Made by a program: the position numbers and the translations under genes. From Tethya wilhelma (taxonomy: Eukaryota; Porifera; Demospongiae; Tethyida; Tethyidae), in assembly GCA_964030475.1 (NCBI GenBank), contig CAXIPT010000009.1, positions 2,209,542-2,273,541 on the forward strand: a stretch of 64,000 nucleotides of DNA, given 5' to 3'. How positions within the stretch are numbered: position 1 is the first letter of the stretch; each line of letters begins with the position of its first letter. Under the pieces are notes generated by a model. It ran no database searches and was not told the DNA's origin. It saw only the letters and a program-made list of their open reading frames with translations. This document shows positions 13,967 through 23,481 of the stretch, piece by piece.

Positions 13967-14447
13967 TCAACCATCTATACAAGCGTTTGCAACACATCTC
14001 CACAAACACATGTAAGACAATGTGAAAAAAGAAAGCACATCAATCACCAACATCTGTACGCCGTGTGTGGCTACTTGTATTTCCACATGTACACAGCATG
14101 TCTCACACATACACATACATGTACATACATGTGGATAGATAGGCTTATCACACATGAATATTCATAACATAAATACCTAATGAATAATGCATATTGAATA
14201 TAGCAGTTGAATTACACCACTTGGGAAAAACACAAGATACAGAAATACAAGTTGAAAGTAAAAATGGTAATACTCTCTCAATTTCTTACCGATAGAGGAG
14301 TGAATCAGAAGGCGATATTTTGTCACTGATGGGGACACTCATTGGAAAGAGAGTGTTGAATTGTTGCCAGTGGACGAGGGTTTGGACGTTGTCGGCAGCG
14401 AGGTTTTGTTCCACCTCTGTCACGTGTGTGTGTATGTGTGTGTGTGT

Positions 14448-14487
<40 letters not shown>

Positions 14488-14597
14488 GTGATTCGGCCAA
14501 ATCTACAATATCTCTTTAGGAAATCTTCAAATTTTGACCTTAAGATCTCACTCCTTGTATGTACATTACTGGAACTGTGACCATGATTTCTTAGAGT

Positions 14598-14630
<33 letters not shown>

Positions 14631-15048
14631 CACACATGCACACACATGTCATAACATACACCAAGATTAGAACAATTCCTTATAAGCCAACACAAGTTTT
14701 TATCACAGCAATCATCTTATCACAACAACACACAATATAGGATGAAACATTGCAGAGTCATCTTGCACGTAAAAACAGTAAAATTTTTCAATGTTTGTGT
14801 TATATTGACTTACGGACTAGAACATCGTCCACATCTTCACGATCAGTTAGACGCTTGGCTGTAGTGTGTGTGTGTTTTAGTTTGAGTAATTTTGTGTGTC
14901 TATGTGTGTGTGTGTGTGTGTGTATCTTGAAAATGTAAACACACAAAGTATGTTTATTATATTATTCATAAACAGATTAATATTATTTTTTTGATAAGCA
15001 CACACACAACACACAGAGGTGCAGAGAGGTAGAGAGAGGTAGAGGGAG

Positions 15049-15108
<60 letters not shown>

Positions 15109-15718
15109 AGCACAGCATACCAACTTCATCACTGAGATAGTTAAGACAGAAATCTTGTCCGCTAATGTTAGCATAATCGATGGGAGTAAGCTGCTTGTTG
15201 TCCCTGGCCATAATATCCCCTCCAGACTGAACAAGGAGCTGAAGACAAGCCAGGTGACCCAGATTAGCTGCAATATGAAGAGGGGTCACCTCGTCCGTTG
15301 CAGGTAATGAACGAACGTTAGGATTAGCTGTGAGCATGTGTGTATAAAAGTATGGTGTACAGTTTGAATGATACTATACTGTTAAAATTGAATTTCTGTG
15401 TACTTTTGTTGTTCTATGATAGAGTCCTTAGAACTGCTCAGCTAAAACTCAGAACAAGAGTGCGCCATGCATAAATGCAAAACCTGAAGTTACAGACAGA
15501 CCTTCTTTTATGAGCAGGCATTTCAGCGATTCTGGCTGGTTCTTCTCAGCTGCAATGTGAAGTAGCGTGTATCCACGTTCGTCTCTCTTGTTGAGGAGTT
15601 TCTGAAGGCGGTCTGCTTTGTTCAGCGCCTCCAGAAGGCGCGGTGTGTTGGAGACCAAACTCGGGTCGAGTGGATGGTCGAAAATGCCCGCAAATCTCCC
15701 TCTTCCGAGACTAGTCAT
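122..15718 (-). CDS. LRRK: LRRK/ROCO-family kinase (ANK-LRR-ROC-COR-kinase), 3' end off window
   Basis: This is a large multi-domain GTPase/kinase of the LRRK (ROCO) family, a cytoplasmic signalling scaffold. Reading the minus strand, coding exons lie at about 15718-15502, 15327-15121, 14861-14814, 14420-14289, 13462-13354, 13254-12012, 11888-10886, 6672-6543, 6165-5900, 5702-5550, 5390-5287, 5152-4988, 4276-4063, 3911-3712, 3223-3080, 2830-2242, 1975-1543, 1482-1345, 1270-1148, 897-533 and 381-122. Domains in order are ankyrin repeats, leucine-rich repeats, ROC, COR and a TKL kinase. The chosen start is the ATG at 15718; an in-frame ATG at 15826 would add 36 residues. The kinase stops after the APE-type motif, so the C-lobe and any WD40 domain lie to the left. 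It is head-to-head with the PLAT gene. The domain order makes the family call secure; individual exon edges are inferred from splice sites. Confidence 0.9.
4382..4599. mobile_element. 218-bp MITE with TGGTTTGAGAA ends
   Basis: The sequence begins TGGTTTGAGAATGCCGG and ends CCGGCAGTATTCTCAAACCA, an inverted repeat of about 20 bases. It has no coding capacity and lies in an LRRK intron. A second copy lacking its left end is at 34694-34860. This fits a non-autonomous DNA transposon. Confidence 0.75.
4857..4928 (+). tRNA. tRNA-like gene, apparent anticodon AGA (Ser-like, short variable loop)
   Basis: The 72 nucleotides fold as a cloverleaf. The acceptor arm GTTCTAG/CTAGATC pairs at 6 of 7 positions. 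The D arm is GCTC-AGTGGTAA-GAGC, the anticodon arm TTTGA/TTGAA has loop CTAGAAT, and the T arm TTGGG-TTCGAAT-CCCAA is perfect. The A box TAGCTCAGTGG and B box GGTTCGAATCC match the polymerase III consensus, and a T-run follows at 4934-4940. The anticodon reads AGA, but the variable loop has only 4 bases, unlike a true tRNA-Ser. It may be a tRNA pseudogene or a tRNA-derived SINE head. It lies in an intron of the LRRK gene, antisense to it. Confidence 0.6.
5460..5546. repeat. (AC)n microsatellite containing contig join n5497
   Basis: This is a long AC run in an LRRK intron, broken by a single n at 5497 that probably marks a contig join. The exons on both sides continue the same gene in the correct order, so this join looks sound. 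Confidence 0.9.
6180..6465. repeat. minisatellite, GAGAGTTTACTGAGAAATATACT units
   Basis: About a dozen imperfect copies of a unit of roughly 23-26 bases are built from TACTGAGAGTTTACTGAGAAATA. They fill most of the LRRK intron between the two ROC exons ending at 6165 and starting at 6543. Confidence 0.9.
6810..7065. repeat. degenerate minisatellite, ACATATCTTTCAA units
   Basis: Degenerate tandem units ACATATCTTTCAAACAT and CATACATATCCTT run across the segment. The small open frames here, rich in FERYV and CSKDM, are translations of the repeat and not genes. Confidence 0.85.
7083..7160. mobile_element. partial copy of the CAAGTAGT MITE end
   Basis: About 78 bases match the right-hand inverted repeat of the elements at 10496-10858 and 17216-17613, including GTCATGTGCCGAAATT and TTTTTATGAAATTTTACT. 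No left end is present, so this is a fragment or solo end. Confidence 0.7.
7182..7391. mobile_element. MITE with TACCGTATAGCGGG ends
   Basis: The 210-bp element starts TACCGTATAGCGGG and ends CCCCGCTATACGGTA, so its termini are inverted repeats. The interior is a palindrome-like mix of GCGAAAATTTTCCCC blocks. Related ends occur at 16397-16599, 38063-38275, 48214-48424, 49987-50197, 57501-57715 and 60629-60848. Confidence 0.8.
7486..7746. mobile_element. MITE with TCTGGCTGGCCAGACTC ends
   Basis: The left end TCTGGCTGGCCAGACTCTTC is mirrored by GAAGAGTCTGGCAAGCCAGA at the right end. An inner arm (GTAGATTTGAT versus ATCAAATCTAC) is also inverted. The element is about 260 bp, non-coding, and inside the LRRK intron. 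Confidence 0.75.
8198..10333 (+). CDS. AIG1/GIMAP-like GTPase fused to non-LTR retrotransposon ORF1
   Basis: This single intronless ORF of 711 codons starts in a strong context (aaaccATGG). Residues 1 to about 350 resemble an AIG1/GIMAP-type GTPase: P-loop GKTGVGKSAL at about 42-51, switch motif DSPG near 98, and LTKAN as the base-recognition motif. At codon 358 (base 9269) an internal Met begins a protein typical of CR1/L2-like ORF1. It has a PHD-like zinc finger (CxxC, CxxxC, HxxC, CxxC), a coiled coil, and an RRM-like block starting KFNVVIFGLKES. A decayed ORF2 start follows directly. It sits antisense in the large LRRK intron between the LRR and ROC exons. It is either a retrotransposon that captured a host GTPase or a chimeric retrogene. 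The frame is intact throughout; function is not established. Confidence 0.8.
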   Translation: MDNPQAASQSRRLFEPAGGALVGIDIKKCFKDAFCLNILVNGKTGVGKSALINSLVGSEICKENDPGMDGGHFQAGTLVVSETKVNIDNVLVTVYDSPGLQDGTQNDEAYLQDMYEKCKDVNLFIYCMEMTASRFTESDEKAIKLITSKFEHGFWKKCVLVLTKANMVRIPPKEKGKEREYHKRLYTKFMSTLHERLIAQGVPKEIARSVPCVSAGYYSPNYEDERYVWYVSNKAEEADRCVDFLAEFWMTCFDRTAESNSQIKFIRATTRQRIKQLSEASKVETLTQTEGLERLQTELHKQIVSDEEFIKELKESNAKEIEEIKEHYSNFPVRQAYGGEIVLTGDQFDRMTQSSATMPPKSKKKNCELCLREIKTREDSLKCSGPCGASVHRYCAAVTTNHYKEIVKSGQPFSCLFCTQKKHQDELTTLHNEVATLKQTLQAQVQSLTELNSTQKGATYLTPSLPSNSKPSDANALKINTNVVHKSSPNPIQAASERKFNVVIFGLKESPKGSPRNVRILKDMESACEIIKSVCPKLSEQSICDCSRLGKYSDTCSRPLQVKLARSCDVSLILSSRHKLSSLPEQSHRRIYIKPYMNTAEKQTESTLLKERRSLIKSGVSRQAIKIRGNTLLVNNENHGTADGSIFETSSPLSQSMATDLASRNELPHEVSTELHKLSEPLDSTSLSSHSTFTPNNTSNLSPPPNTEQLS
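10334..10495 (+). pseudogene. remnant of retrotransposon ORF2 (endonuclease start)
   Basis: Just after the ORF1 stop, one frame contains DNILVTETWL (10445-10474), the conserved beginning of an APE-type endonuclease of non-LTR retrotransposons. A neighbouring frame contains NQSINSRLLSQ, like the usual ORF2 start. Stops and a frameshift separate the two pieces, and a MITE begins at 10496. No reverse transcriptase is present. Confidence 0.65.
10496..10858. mobile_element. 363-bp MITE with CAAGTAGTAAAAA ends
   Basis: The left arm begins CAAGTAGTAAAAAATTT and the right arm ends TTTTTTACTACTTG. The arms stay complementary for about 100 bases, sharing GTAGGAATGGG, GTATTGGAACAAGGCATG and CATGACTACTTCATTTT in inverted order. 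It truncates the retrotransposon remnant. Full-length relatives are at 17216-17613 and 44051-44455. Confidence 0.82.
11927..12006. repeat. (CA)n-(CT)n compound microsatellite
   Basis: A CA run passes into a CT run within the 120-base LRRK intron between the exons ending at 11888 and starting at 12012. An intron of this size is almost entirely simple repeat. Confidence 0.9.
13895..13964. repeat. (AC)n microsatellite containing contig join n13929
   Basis: This AC run in an LRRK intron has a single n at 13929. Flanking exons on both sides belong to the same ankyrin-repeat region in the right order. Confidence 0.9.
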
Positions 15719-16094
15719 TCTTACAGTCTTCAATTTTTTACTATAATAACTCCTCTGTCTGCAACTCCATAATTTTTGCTTCTTTGACCTTGTGAAGGTC
15801 AGCAGATATCTGGTAAAGATCGCCACAATGCCGCGCTCAAAACTGAGCGTGCGCGCTAGAGGTCATCAAAGGTCAGCAGTTTGGTTGCTATGGAAACTGT
15901 TGATTGTGTGCCTGCAGTGTGAAGACGCCACTGCAAAAAGCAAAGAAGATCAAAGAGAAGAAGATGCTTTTGTGATACCAACGTTCATATTTTGTTCTAG
16001 CGTCTAATTCCGAGGCTCTCTAGACTTCCTTTGGAAGCAAGAAGCGAAACTGTACTGAAAGAGACCAATTCTAATTGATACACACCATCCAGCA
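15719..16094. promoter_or_regulatory. shared upstream region of divergent LRRK and PLAT genes
   Basis: The start codons of the LRRK gene (15718, minus) and the PLAT gene (16095, plus) are 376 bases apart and point away from each other. Both 5' UTRs and promoters must lie here or in upstream non-coding exons. I see no convincing TATA box. A 71-codon frame at 15792-16007 has no support as a gene. Confidence 0.5.
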
Positions 16095-19000
16095 ATGTAC
16101 AAGAACGCGCACAGCTCTAGCACAGTGGCCAGGAACGGCACACTATCAACTCCATTCGCCGCTCGTAGCAGCATGGCGAGAATGAGCACGGACTATCCTC
16201 GCAGTATGCACAAGACCATGGCTTGGAAGCAAACCTACTTCTCCTTGTCAGACCCACACCTTACCCACTACTTCAGGAGCAAGCTGCTGGCTGGCTTTGA
16301 GAGAGAGAGGAGCAAGTCATCACTGTCCTACAGGAGGCCTCAGAGCAGTCAAAGTCAGTGGAATTATGTTGCAATGTTGCATTCAATGATATGCTGTACC
16401 ATATAGTGGGTAAATTTGGTGGGCTTAAAATTTGGCAAATTTCCATTTTAGCATGATTGGTGATTATAAATTTGGCAATTTAATCCGCACACTGCATTGT
16501 TTATATGTGTGCACATACGTATGAAACTGTTTGGTGACTTTTAATTTGCCGATTTGAAGAAAAATTCACCAATTTGCCAAATTTACCCACATACGGTAGC
16601 TTTGCAATGTGCTTATCATACGTACGGCAGTACGTATAGTAGGAATGGGCCGAATGTCCCATAGGCACAATACAAAATGTTTATGATCATAAAAATCTAA
16701 CAAAACAAAATTGAGTCTTCAAACTTGCTCACAGTCTCTCACTGACAGATTACCAATTGTATGCAAGGCCTAAAACTCACAGAACCTTTCGTCAGCACTC
16801 GTAGAGAGAGCTAGTGGGAAGCCACAATAGTGCCTTTTTTGTTCTGCTAACTTACGTACGTACGTACTTACTTCCTAACTGACTTACTTGAAAAGCATTT
16901 CCAGAGAACCAGAAAGTGTTGAGCCAACTTTGACAGCACAAAGTAACTCCTTTTCATAGGTACTGCATTCCTTGATACTCGTTTTCATCACAAATAAGCC
17001 TAAACAAAAACTAGAAAGCTTTGAAACTTAGAGTATAAATTCATGTACTTCAATGTAGCCATCTTCTTGTAGGTAGAGTTCAAAGGTCATCCACGTGGCA
17101 TTAAACGCGCATGCGCATAAGCTGCTCTAGATAACTCAAGCTTTTTATAGGGACTAACCAGTCTCTGATAGTCTCTTCACTGTAGTGTTGAAAAAAGTGA
17201 AGGAACAAGTAGTAAAAATTTCAAAAAAATAAGCAGTGTAGGAATGGGCAGTGCATTAAAAAGTATTGGAACAAGGAATGGTCCCAATTTCGGCACATGA
17301 CTACTTCATTTTTGTGCCCAAGTCTTGGCTGGTATTAATCTAATCATGCATGCTATACTTTATTCCACTTTTTAGCCAAGTGATAAGATTGGCAGGAATT
17401 TGAACCATGTGATTAAAAATTAATGTGATACTGATAAGCTATTCAAGTACAGATCATTCTTTGAACCATTTACGACAATAATAGCTATGCATGAGGGATA
17501 AAAATGAAAATGAAGTAGTCATGTGCCGAAATTGGGACCATTCCTTGTTCCAATACTTTTTAATGCACTGCCCATTCCTACACTGCTTATTTTTTTGAAA
17601 TTTTTACTACTTGTAAAATATTATATTTGTGTTGTAATCCTATAGGTACCCCTAGGAGACCTCGTTCAGCAATTCAGTCACAAGTGTGCTATAAGATCAG
17701 TATAAGAACCGGATCTTTACCCAATTCTGGGACCACGTCTCGTACATATATCACTCTCGAAGGGTCCAAAGGTCAAATTAGGAGGCAACGATTGAGTCGA
17801 GGAGGGAAGAGAGAGTTCACCTTTGACCCCGGGAGCTTGGAAAGGTTCAAAGTTCGAGGAAAAGACATTGGAGAAGTGAACAAAATCAAACGTATGTTAA
17901 AAAGAAAATTTAATTCCGTACACCAAAAATCAAAATGTGGCTGATTTTCTGAATGTTGTGTTTTTGTGATACAGTTGAGAATGAAGGTTTGAAGCCTGCT
18001 GATGCTTGGTTTGTTGAATCTGTCTCCATCGTCAATGAGGAGGGGAAGAAATGGGTCTGCCCCTGTAATAAATGGCTATCATTGCATCATTCTGACTGCC
18101 AGGTACTGTCATAGATGGTACTGTAAACTATCAGTTTATAAGCTCATGAAGATCATTAAAATTGATTATAGCTTTTCACTGTTTTTCTTTTAGCTCTCAA
18201 GGACATTGAAAGCGAAGCCATTTCGTCCAAACCAAACTGACAAAGCGGACCAAAACATGACAAACTATACCATAGAGGTCCATACTGGTAATGTCAGGGG
18301 TGCGGGGACAGGTGCCAATGTATTTGCAACACTAATCGGCACCAAGAGCGTATCAGGTAAAACGCAACTAAAGGCTGACGCCAACTTTGATCGTGGCTCT
18401 GTGGTGAGTGTGGAACTGAGATGCAAAGATATCGGTCGACCGAAATCACTTCAAATAGAGCACGATAATAGTGGGTTTGGACCAGACTGGTTCCTGGACA
18501 AGATAGTAGTGTACAGGTCTTCCGATCAAGACAGGAAGGTCTACTTTCAATGTGGACAATGGCTGTCTCGAACGGAAGGTGATGGTGCCGTACAGAGGAC
18601 CTTGCAAGCTTCAAAGAACCCTCCTAGAGATTGTGTGGGGAAGACTTACTTTTTGACGACTGTGACTGGTAACCTGAGGGGGGCGGGGACGGATGCCAAT
18701 GTGTTTGTTACCTTATATGGAAGTCTTGGTTGCAGTGGAGAAAAGAGATTGGATAACGACCCTGCTAATTTTGAAAGAGGAAGGTACATGTGTACATACA
18801 TACATTAAGGCATTCCAGTGTACATTCCATGCATACTTGGAATTAATTATACACATTCTTTGCATACCAATGTCATTTATTATTAATAATTTTTGCAGGA
18901 GAGATACATTTTCAATACAATCTTGCGATCTTGGCGAGCTGACAAAGGTCAGAGTTCGTCACGACAATACCGGTGTGGGACCCGGCTGGTTGTTGGACAG

Positions 19001-22000
19001 TGTGGAGGTGAAGTGTGAGGGTGGTGAGGGTGGTGAGGGGGTGTGGGTGTTCTGCTGTGGGGAGTGGTTGGAGATGTGTGACGGGTGTGGGGGGAAGCTG
19101 GAGGTGGAGCTAACAACCAGTGGACAAATGGAAGGAAGAAAGAAGGAGAAAAATGAAGGTAGGGTGCACATTAATTTTAGCCTATGATTGTATAAACTTC
19201 AGGATCTTGTATCTTTGAACTAGCTAGCTTGAGAAGGATGCTATCACACACACACACACACACACATACACACACAACACACACACACACACACATTCAC
19301 AGCCTCCCATAGCTATACCATTGAAACAGTGACCGGAAATCGACCTGGCTCCAGCACCAATGCTAATGTCTACCTCATTCTTCACACCCGTGACAGTCAC
19401 AGCGATAAGATCTGGTTGGATAATGGCCGACGAACGTTCCTCTCTGGACAGACAGACAGGTTTGAAGTGGTGGTTCCTAGGTCCTACGATCCTCTGGAGG
19501 CTGTTACAGTCGGCCATGATAACAGTGGACCCAGTCCTGGGTGGTTCTTGAAGCAGGTGTGTGTGTGTGTGTGTGTGTGAATCTATCAAAAATGCAAGAG
19601 AAAATTTATAGCATACTCCCAAAATAGGCTTTGAAATGAAAAATTTTATGTAAATTTTTTTCTTCAAAACTTTGACATTAATTTTTTCATTTTGACTGGT
19701 TCTCTCAATCTCTGTAGCTCCGTGTCACCAGTCACATGACAGGCTCCGCCCCCCTAGTGTTCCCGTGTGACCAGTGGCTGTGCCTGGACAGCGGGGATGG
19801 CCGCATAGAGAGGGAGCTCCACCCACTGGTGGCCGAGGAGGAGGGCAAAGGTCATTCCAGCAATCGGAGAAAATGGACCATACACATATGGACGTCTGAT
19901 ATACGGGGAGCAGGCACTGATGCTAATGTCACTCTGAAGGTATGAAAAAATGAAAAAATTTACTAGAAAAATTTCTATAGAATTTTTTCAGGCATTTTTT
20001 TAGTTACAGCAATTTTCAGTAGTTGAAGTCAATTGCTTTCATGGGTGTATATATAATATTATAATATAATATAATATTAATGATGTAATTCTTTGTTCTA
20101 TTTATAGGTACATGGTACTGATGGAGACACGCCCCCTATTCCTCTCAAAGACAACATTGCTAATTTCGAACAGGGAGAACACGACATCTTCCCTGGGGTC
20201 CTCCTACCCCTCGATATCGGAGCACCGAGTCATGTGACCATATCACATGACAATACCAACCCGTACCCGGACTGGCACCTGGAGAGGATCAGTATGGTCA
20301 ATGACATCACTGGGGAGGAGTATACCGCGGAGTGTGGGAGGTGGGTGTGGCCTGTGGGTGGGGGTTGAAACAATTGCACTCTGTATGACTGCCATCTATA
20401 ATCGATAAATAATTATTGTAAATTTTAAATTTGTGATTTTATAGAAATAAATGGTCACAAAAGAAGAGTGTCAAATATTTATTTTGCAATCATAATTAAG
20501 TGTATAATTTTCTACTTTTCTCGGTACTTAACTGCTGAGTTAGCACAAAAATGGAATGTCTGTTTTTGATTTTGAATTTTCTCAGCATTTAACTGCTGAA
20601 TCAACACAAAAACGGCAAAAAAAAATCTGCTTTTCAAGAATCAAAATCGATATGAAATGAATCACTTGTGCATCACATTACCTTGGCACCACCATCTTCA
20701 TCCACAGGTGGTTGTCTTCCGATAAAGAGAGTGGCGGTACATTCGTCAAACTGAAGCTCCTACACACCCACCATCAACCCAACGGCAAAGAGAACCAGAC
20801 TCTTGAGACCTCCCTCACCCCTCCTCGTGAGACAGCTCCATTATCACACACCACTGGTGATGGTCGCAACCCCAGCACTAGTAGTCTGGAGGACCGAGAT
20901 GCTAGCAGTACCAGCGTGGTACGCCATGATGGAGAGTTTTATGAGAGTGATGGTTTTGAGTCGTCCATCAGTGAGCTGTCGTTTAGCGAAGGAGAGGAAG
21001 GGGGCGGGGTGGATAGTGTGGATGGGGATGGTGGGCGTGGCAGGTTGGACGATCTGGGTGTGACTCGCAGGAGAGACATGAGCAGTGAGCTGGACTCTAG
21101 TATCACCAACAAATACCTACAGCAGCTCAAGTGAGTCTCAGAAAATAAAATGATGTAAAATAGGATCGAGGCTTGCGAGTAAAAATGTCACGTACTAAGA
21201 GTGAGCTGGTTTTATATCAAAATCTCTCAAAAAATTTTTTTAAAAAGTATGCTGTTATCCTGCTCAGACACAGGTATTTCATTGCACATAGTTGTGAGCC
21301 TCCCTTTAAGAACCAAAGCATGATATTGTTTGTGTAATTTTTTTTAAAAAAAATTGATTTGGGAATCAGACGAAGGATAGTTGTGTATCATGAGTGATTG
21401 TACGTGTGTAAGTATACAGTCACTTTACATGGTACGATGTGTTCCATGCAGAGATGCCCAGTTGTCAGCCAATGATGAGGACAGCGGTAGAGTGCCCTCT
21501 CTCAGTCTCACAACGGTCTCCCCTGAAAGCACCCTGACTACCACCACCACCACTCCAAGGACCCACAGAAAGAGTGAGATTGTCTTATAAACATGATCTT
21601 AGCCTTGTAATCCAGGCCTATGCATACCCAGCTTCCATTATTGTTGGAGAGATTTCAAAATAAATTTGCAAAAGTGAAAAAGGCCTGTTTTGCAGCACTA
21701 ATGAAATTGCTGTTTTTTATAAAACATTTGTGCAATTTTACGTACATTTTTTTCCTATTGATTCAGCTATTCCTTATACTGTTCATGTTGCTGCTGGGTC
21801 GCCCCCGGCAACAAGTCCTGCCTGTTTTCTGATCGTAACAATGATAGGAGAACACGGCTCTGCTCCACCCATTCAACTGGAACCGGTCGGCAGTTGCCAT
21901 GGTAACAGCGGAGAGGGGAAAGTGGAGACGTATTCGGTTGAAGGTGCAAAGGTCGGACACATCACTTCTATGAAGGTACATACATGACATTTCACAAGTT

Positions 22001-22137
22001 ACTATTATACAGTACTTATCATCATAACAGTTTTGAAAGAAACAGACTTAGTTTTTTGTTTGTGCCAATGTGTTGTTTTGAAGATGAACAAAAGATTAGT
22101 CAAAATTTTGAGACAAGTAGATTATCAGATTTTGATA

Positions 22138-22183
<46 letters not shown>

Positions 22184-22590
22184 CCTCCCAAAGGTTCGTC
22201 TCAGTTCTCCTAAACCCTCTGTGTCATGGCTCATCGATGAAATCAGCATCCACAGTCCCACGTCAGGCCACACCTACCACTTCCCCTGGGGGCGTGGCAT
22301 CCAGCCCGAGAGGGAGTACTCTCTAGAGAGAGTGGAACAGCTCGGCTCCTCCTTCAACACCAGCACACGGGCCAGCAGTCCTATGGCTTCAACTGGTCTC
22401 ATTGGTATGTACATCGATCATGCCAGCAATGTGTGTACTAAAAATCGAAAGTTGTAGTAGAGTACTAGGAAAATTAATGTGGAAAGTTTTGAAATTCTTT
22501 TCTGCTATAATTATAGAAGATTATTAAATTATGTTCCTAGTACCGTCAATTTCCAATAAATTGGTAGTAGTAATTCCGTTTCACATTATA

Positions 22591-22656
<66 letters not shown>

Positions 22657-23086
22657 CCTCCCTCGTCCAGCCTACCAGGTAAAGGTGTCCACAGCAGACA
22701 AGAAACAAGCCGGTACCAACAACAACCTCCATCTAGTCCTCATCGGAGAGCAGTCAGCCTCTAAACCGTTCGTCATCAAAAACTCTGTCAAAGATTTAAA
22801 GTTCCAGCGAGGACAAACGGACACATTCCAAGTTGCCACGCCCACAATTGGACCACTCAAAGCCATAAAAGTGGCTCACTGTCCACGTAGAAGCCACAAA
22901 AGTGTGTCCGAGTCACCATTCAATGGGGACAAGGAGGATTCAACCCGGTGGTACTTGTTCCAAATAGTTCTCACCAGGCTCTCTGACCACAAGAGGCATT
23001 ACTTTCCCTGTAGGAGGTGGGTGAGAGGGAGCCAGTCCCGAGAGAGGCTGGAGTACTGCACACTGGCGCTCACCAAAGTGGAGTGA
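16095..23086 (+). CDS. LOXHD1-like protein with about seven PLAT domains
   Basis: This is a multi-PLAT (lipoxygenase-homology) protein; PLAT domains are beta sandwiches that bind membranes or partner proteins. Exons are at about 16095-16353, 17646-17890, 17973-18102, 18194-18783, 18899-19157, 19302-19556, 19718-19939, 20109-20340, 20708-21131, 21452-21573, 21764-21975, 22193-22404 and 22671-23086. Hallmark motifs recur: GNVRGAGTGANVFATL, GAGTDANVFVTLYG, HDNSGFGPDWFLDK and HDNTGVGPGWLLDS. The N-terminus is a short basic leader, and an acidic serine-rich linker in the 20708-21131 exon interrupts a PLAT module. The architecture matches vertebrate LOXHD1 but with fewer repeats. Its last exon is repeated at 25628-26043 through a contig overlap. 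The family call is firm; orthology to LOXHD1 is inferred. Confidence 0.88.
16397..16599. mobile_element. MITE with TACCATATAGTGGG ends
   Basis: The element begins TACCATATAGTGGGTAAATTTGG and ends in the complementary form CCAAATTTACCCACATACGGTA. It lies in the first intron of the PLAT gene. It belongs to the TACCGTATA end type seen elsewhere in the window. Confidence 0.75.
16690..17215. repeat. dispersed repeat, about 525 bp, also at 43525-44050
   Basis: Sequence from AACAAAACAAAATTGAG onwards is closely repeated at 43525-44050, sharing TGCAAGGCCTAAAACTCAC, ACTCGTAGAGAG, TTTCCAGAGAACCAGAA and GGGACTAACCAGTCTCTGATAG. In both places the CAAGTAGT MITE follows directly. The two parts may form one composite element of about 930 bp. 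Confidence 0.75.
17216..17613. mobile_element. 398-bp MITE with CAAGTAGTAAAAA ends
   Basis: Both ends (CAAGTAGTAAAAATTTC and GAAATTTTTACTACTTG) are perfect inverted repeats, and complementarity continues for roughly 110 bases. It lies just upstream of the second PLAT exon. Family members are at 10496 and 44051, with a fragment at 7083. Confidence 0.85.
22144..22180. repeat. (CT)n tract at an intron 3' end
   Basis: A pure TC run is followed within 15 bases by the acceptor of the PLAT exon at 22193. It probably serves as the polypyrimidine tract. Confidence 0.8.
22596..22653. repeat. (CT)n tract before the last PLAT exon
   Basis: About 58 bases of pure TC precede the acceptor at 22670. The equivalent tract in the second copy is at 25542-25607 and differs in length. 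Confidence 0.9.
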
Positions 23087-23481
23087 TGGGTGTTGTATGG
23101 TTGAATTGTATATCACGATCACTGGCATTTGTAACAATGTTATGACTATTGTATAGCCAATACAACAACCAATTGCGCACGCAATTTAATTTTTTGTTGT
23201 ATCGTGTAACTANGTGTGTGTGTGTGCGTGTGCGTGTCACATTTCATAATATCTTCCCAAGTCTTATCTTTGCACTTGTCTTCTTAATTTTGTAATTTTG
23301 ACTCTCAAAACCAGTGTGCATCACCATGGATATTACTTGAGCATCCATAGTATTGATTTAGATGACAATAAAGTAAAATACAGCTAGTGCAAAGAGAATG
23401 GCCTGGGAGCAAGGCTTAGTATATTCTGCTGGTCCTTTTTGCTATAATTTTCACATTATTGTGTGTCATTATTCATCCTAG

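Larger units (their letters stand above)
10886..15327 (-). other. ankyrin-repeat and LRR exons of the LRRK gene
   Basis: Ankyrin repeats show the TPLHIAA and TPLHLAVYLNRKEAVELLL patterns in exons at 15121-15327, 13354-13462 and 12012-13254. Leucine-rich repeats of the LxxLxLSxNxL type begin in the 3' part of the 12012-13254 exon and fill the exon at 10886-11888, for example LNLSNNRISSIPENF and LDLSHNDIISLPAEM. An ankyrin block followed by LRRs just before ROC matches animal LRRK1/LRRK2 architecture. Confidence 0.88.

Noticed and set aside
15792..16007. 71-codon plus-strand frame between LRRK and PLAT genes
   Set aside because: It lies in the divergent promoter region, has no recognisable domain, and its composition is unlike the adjacent exons.
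20803..21063. Alternative frames over the acidic PLAT exon
   Set aside because: The frame that splices in phase with neighbours is the Ser/Asp-rich one; the others are shadows.
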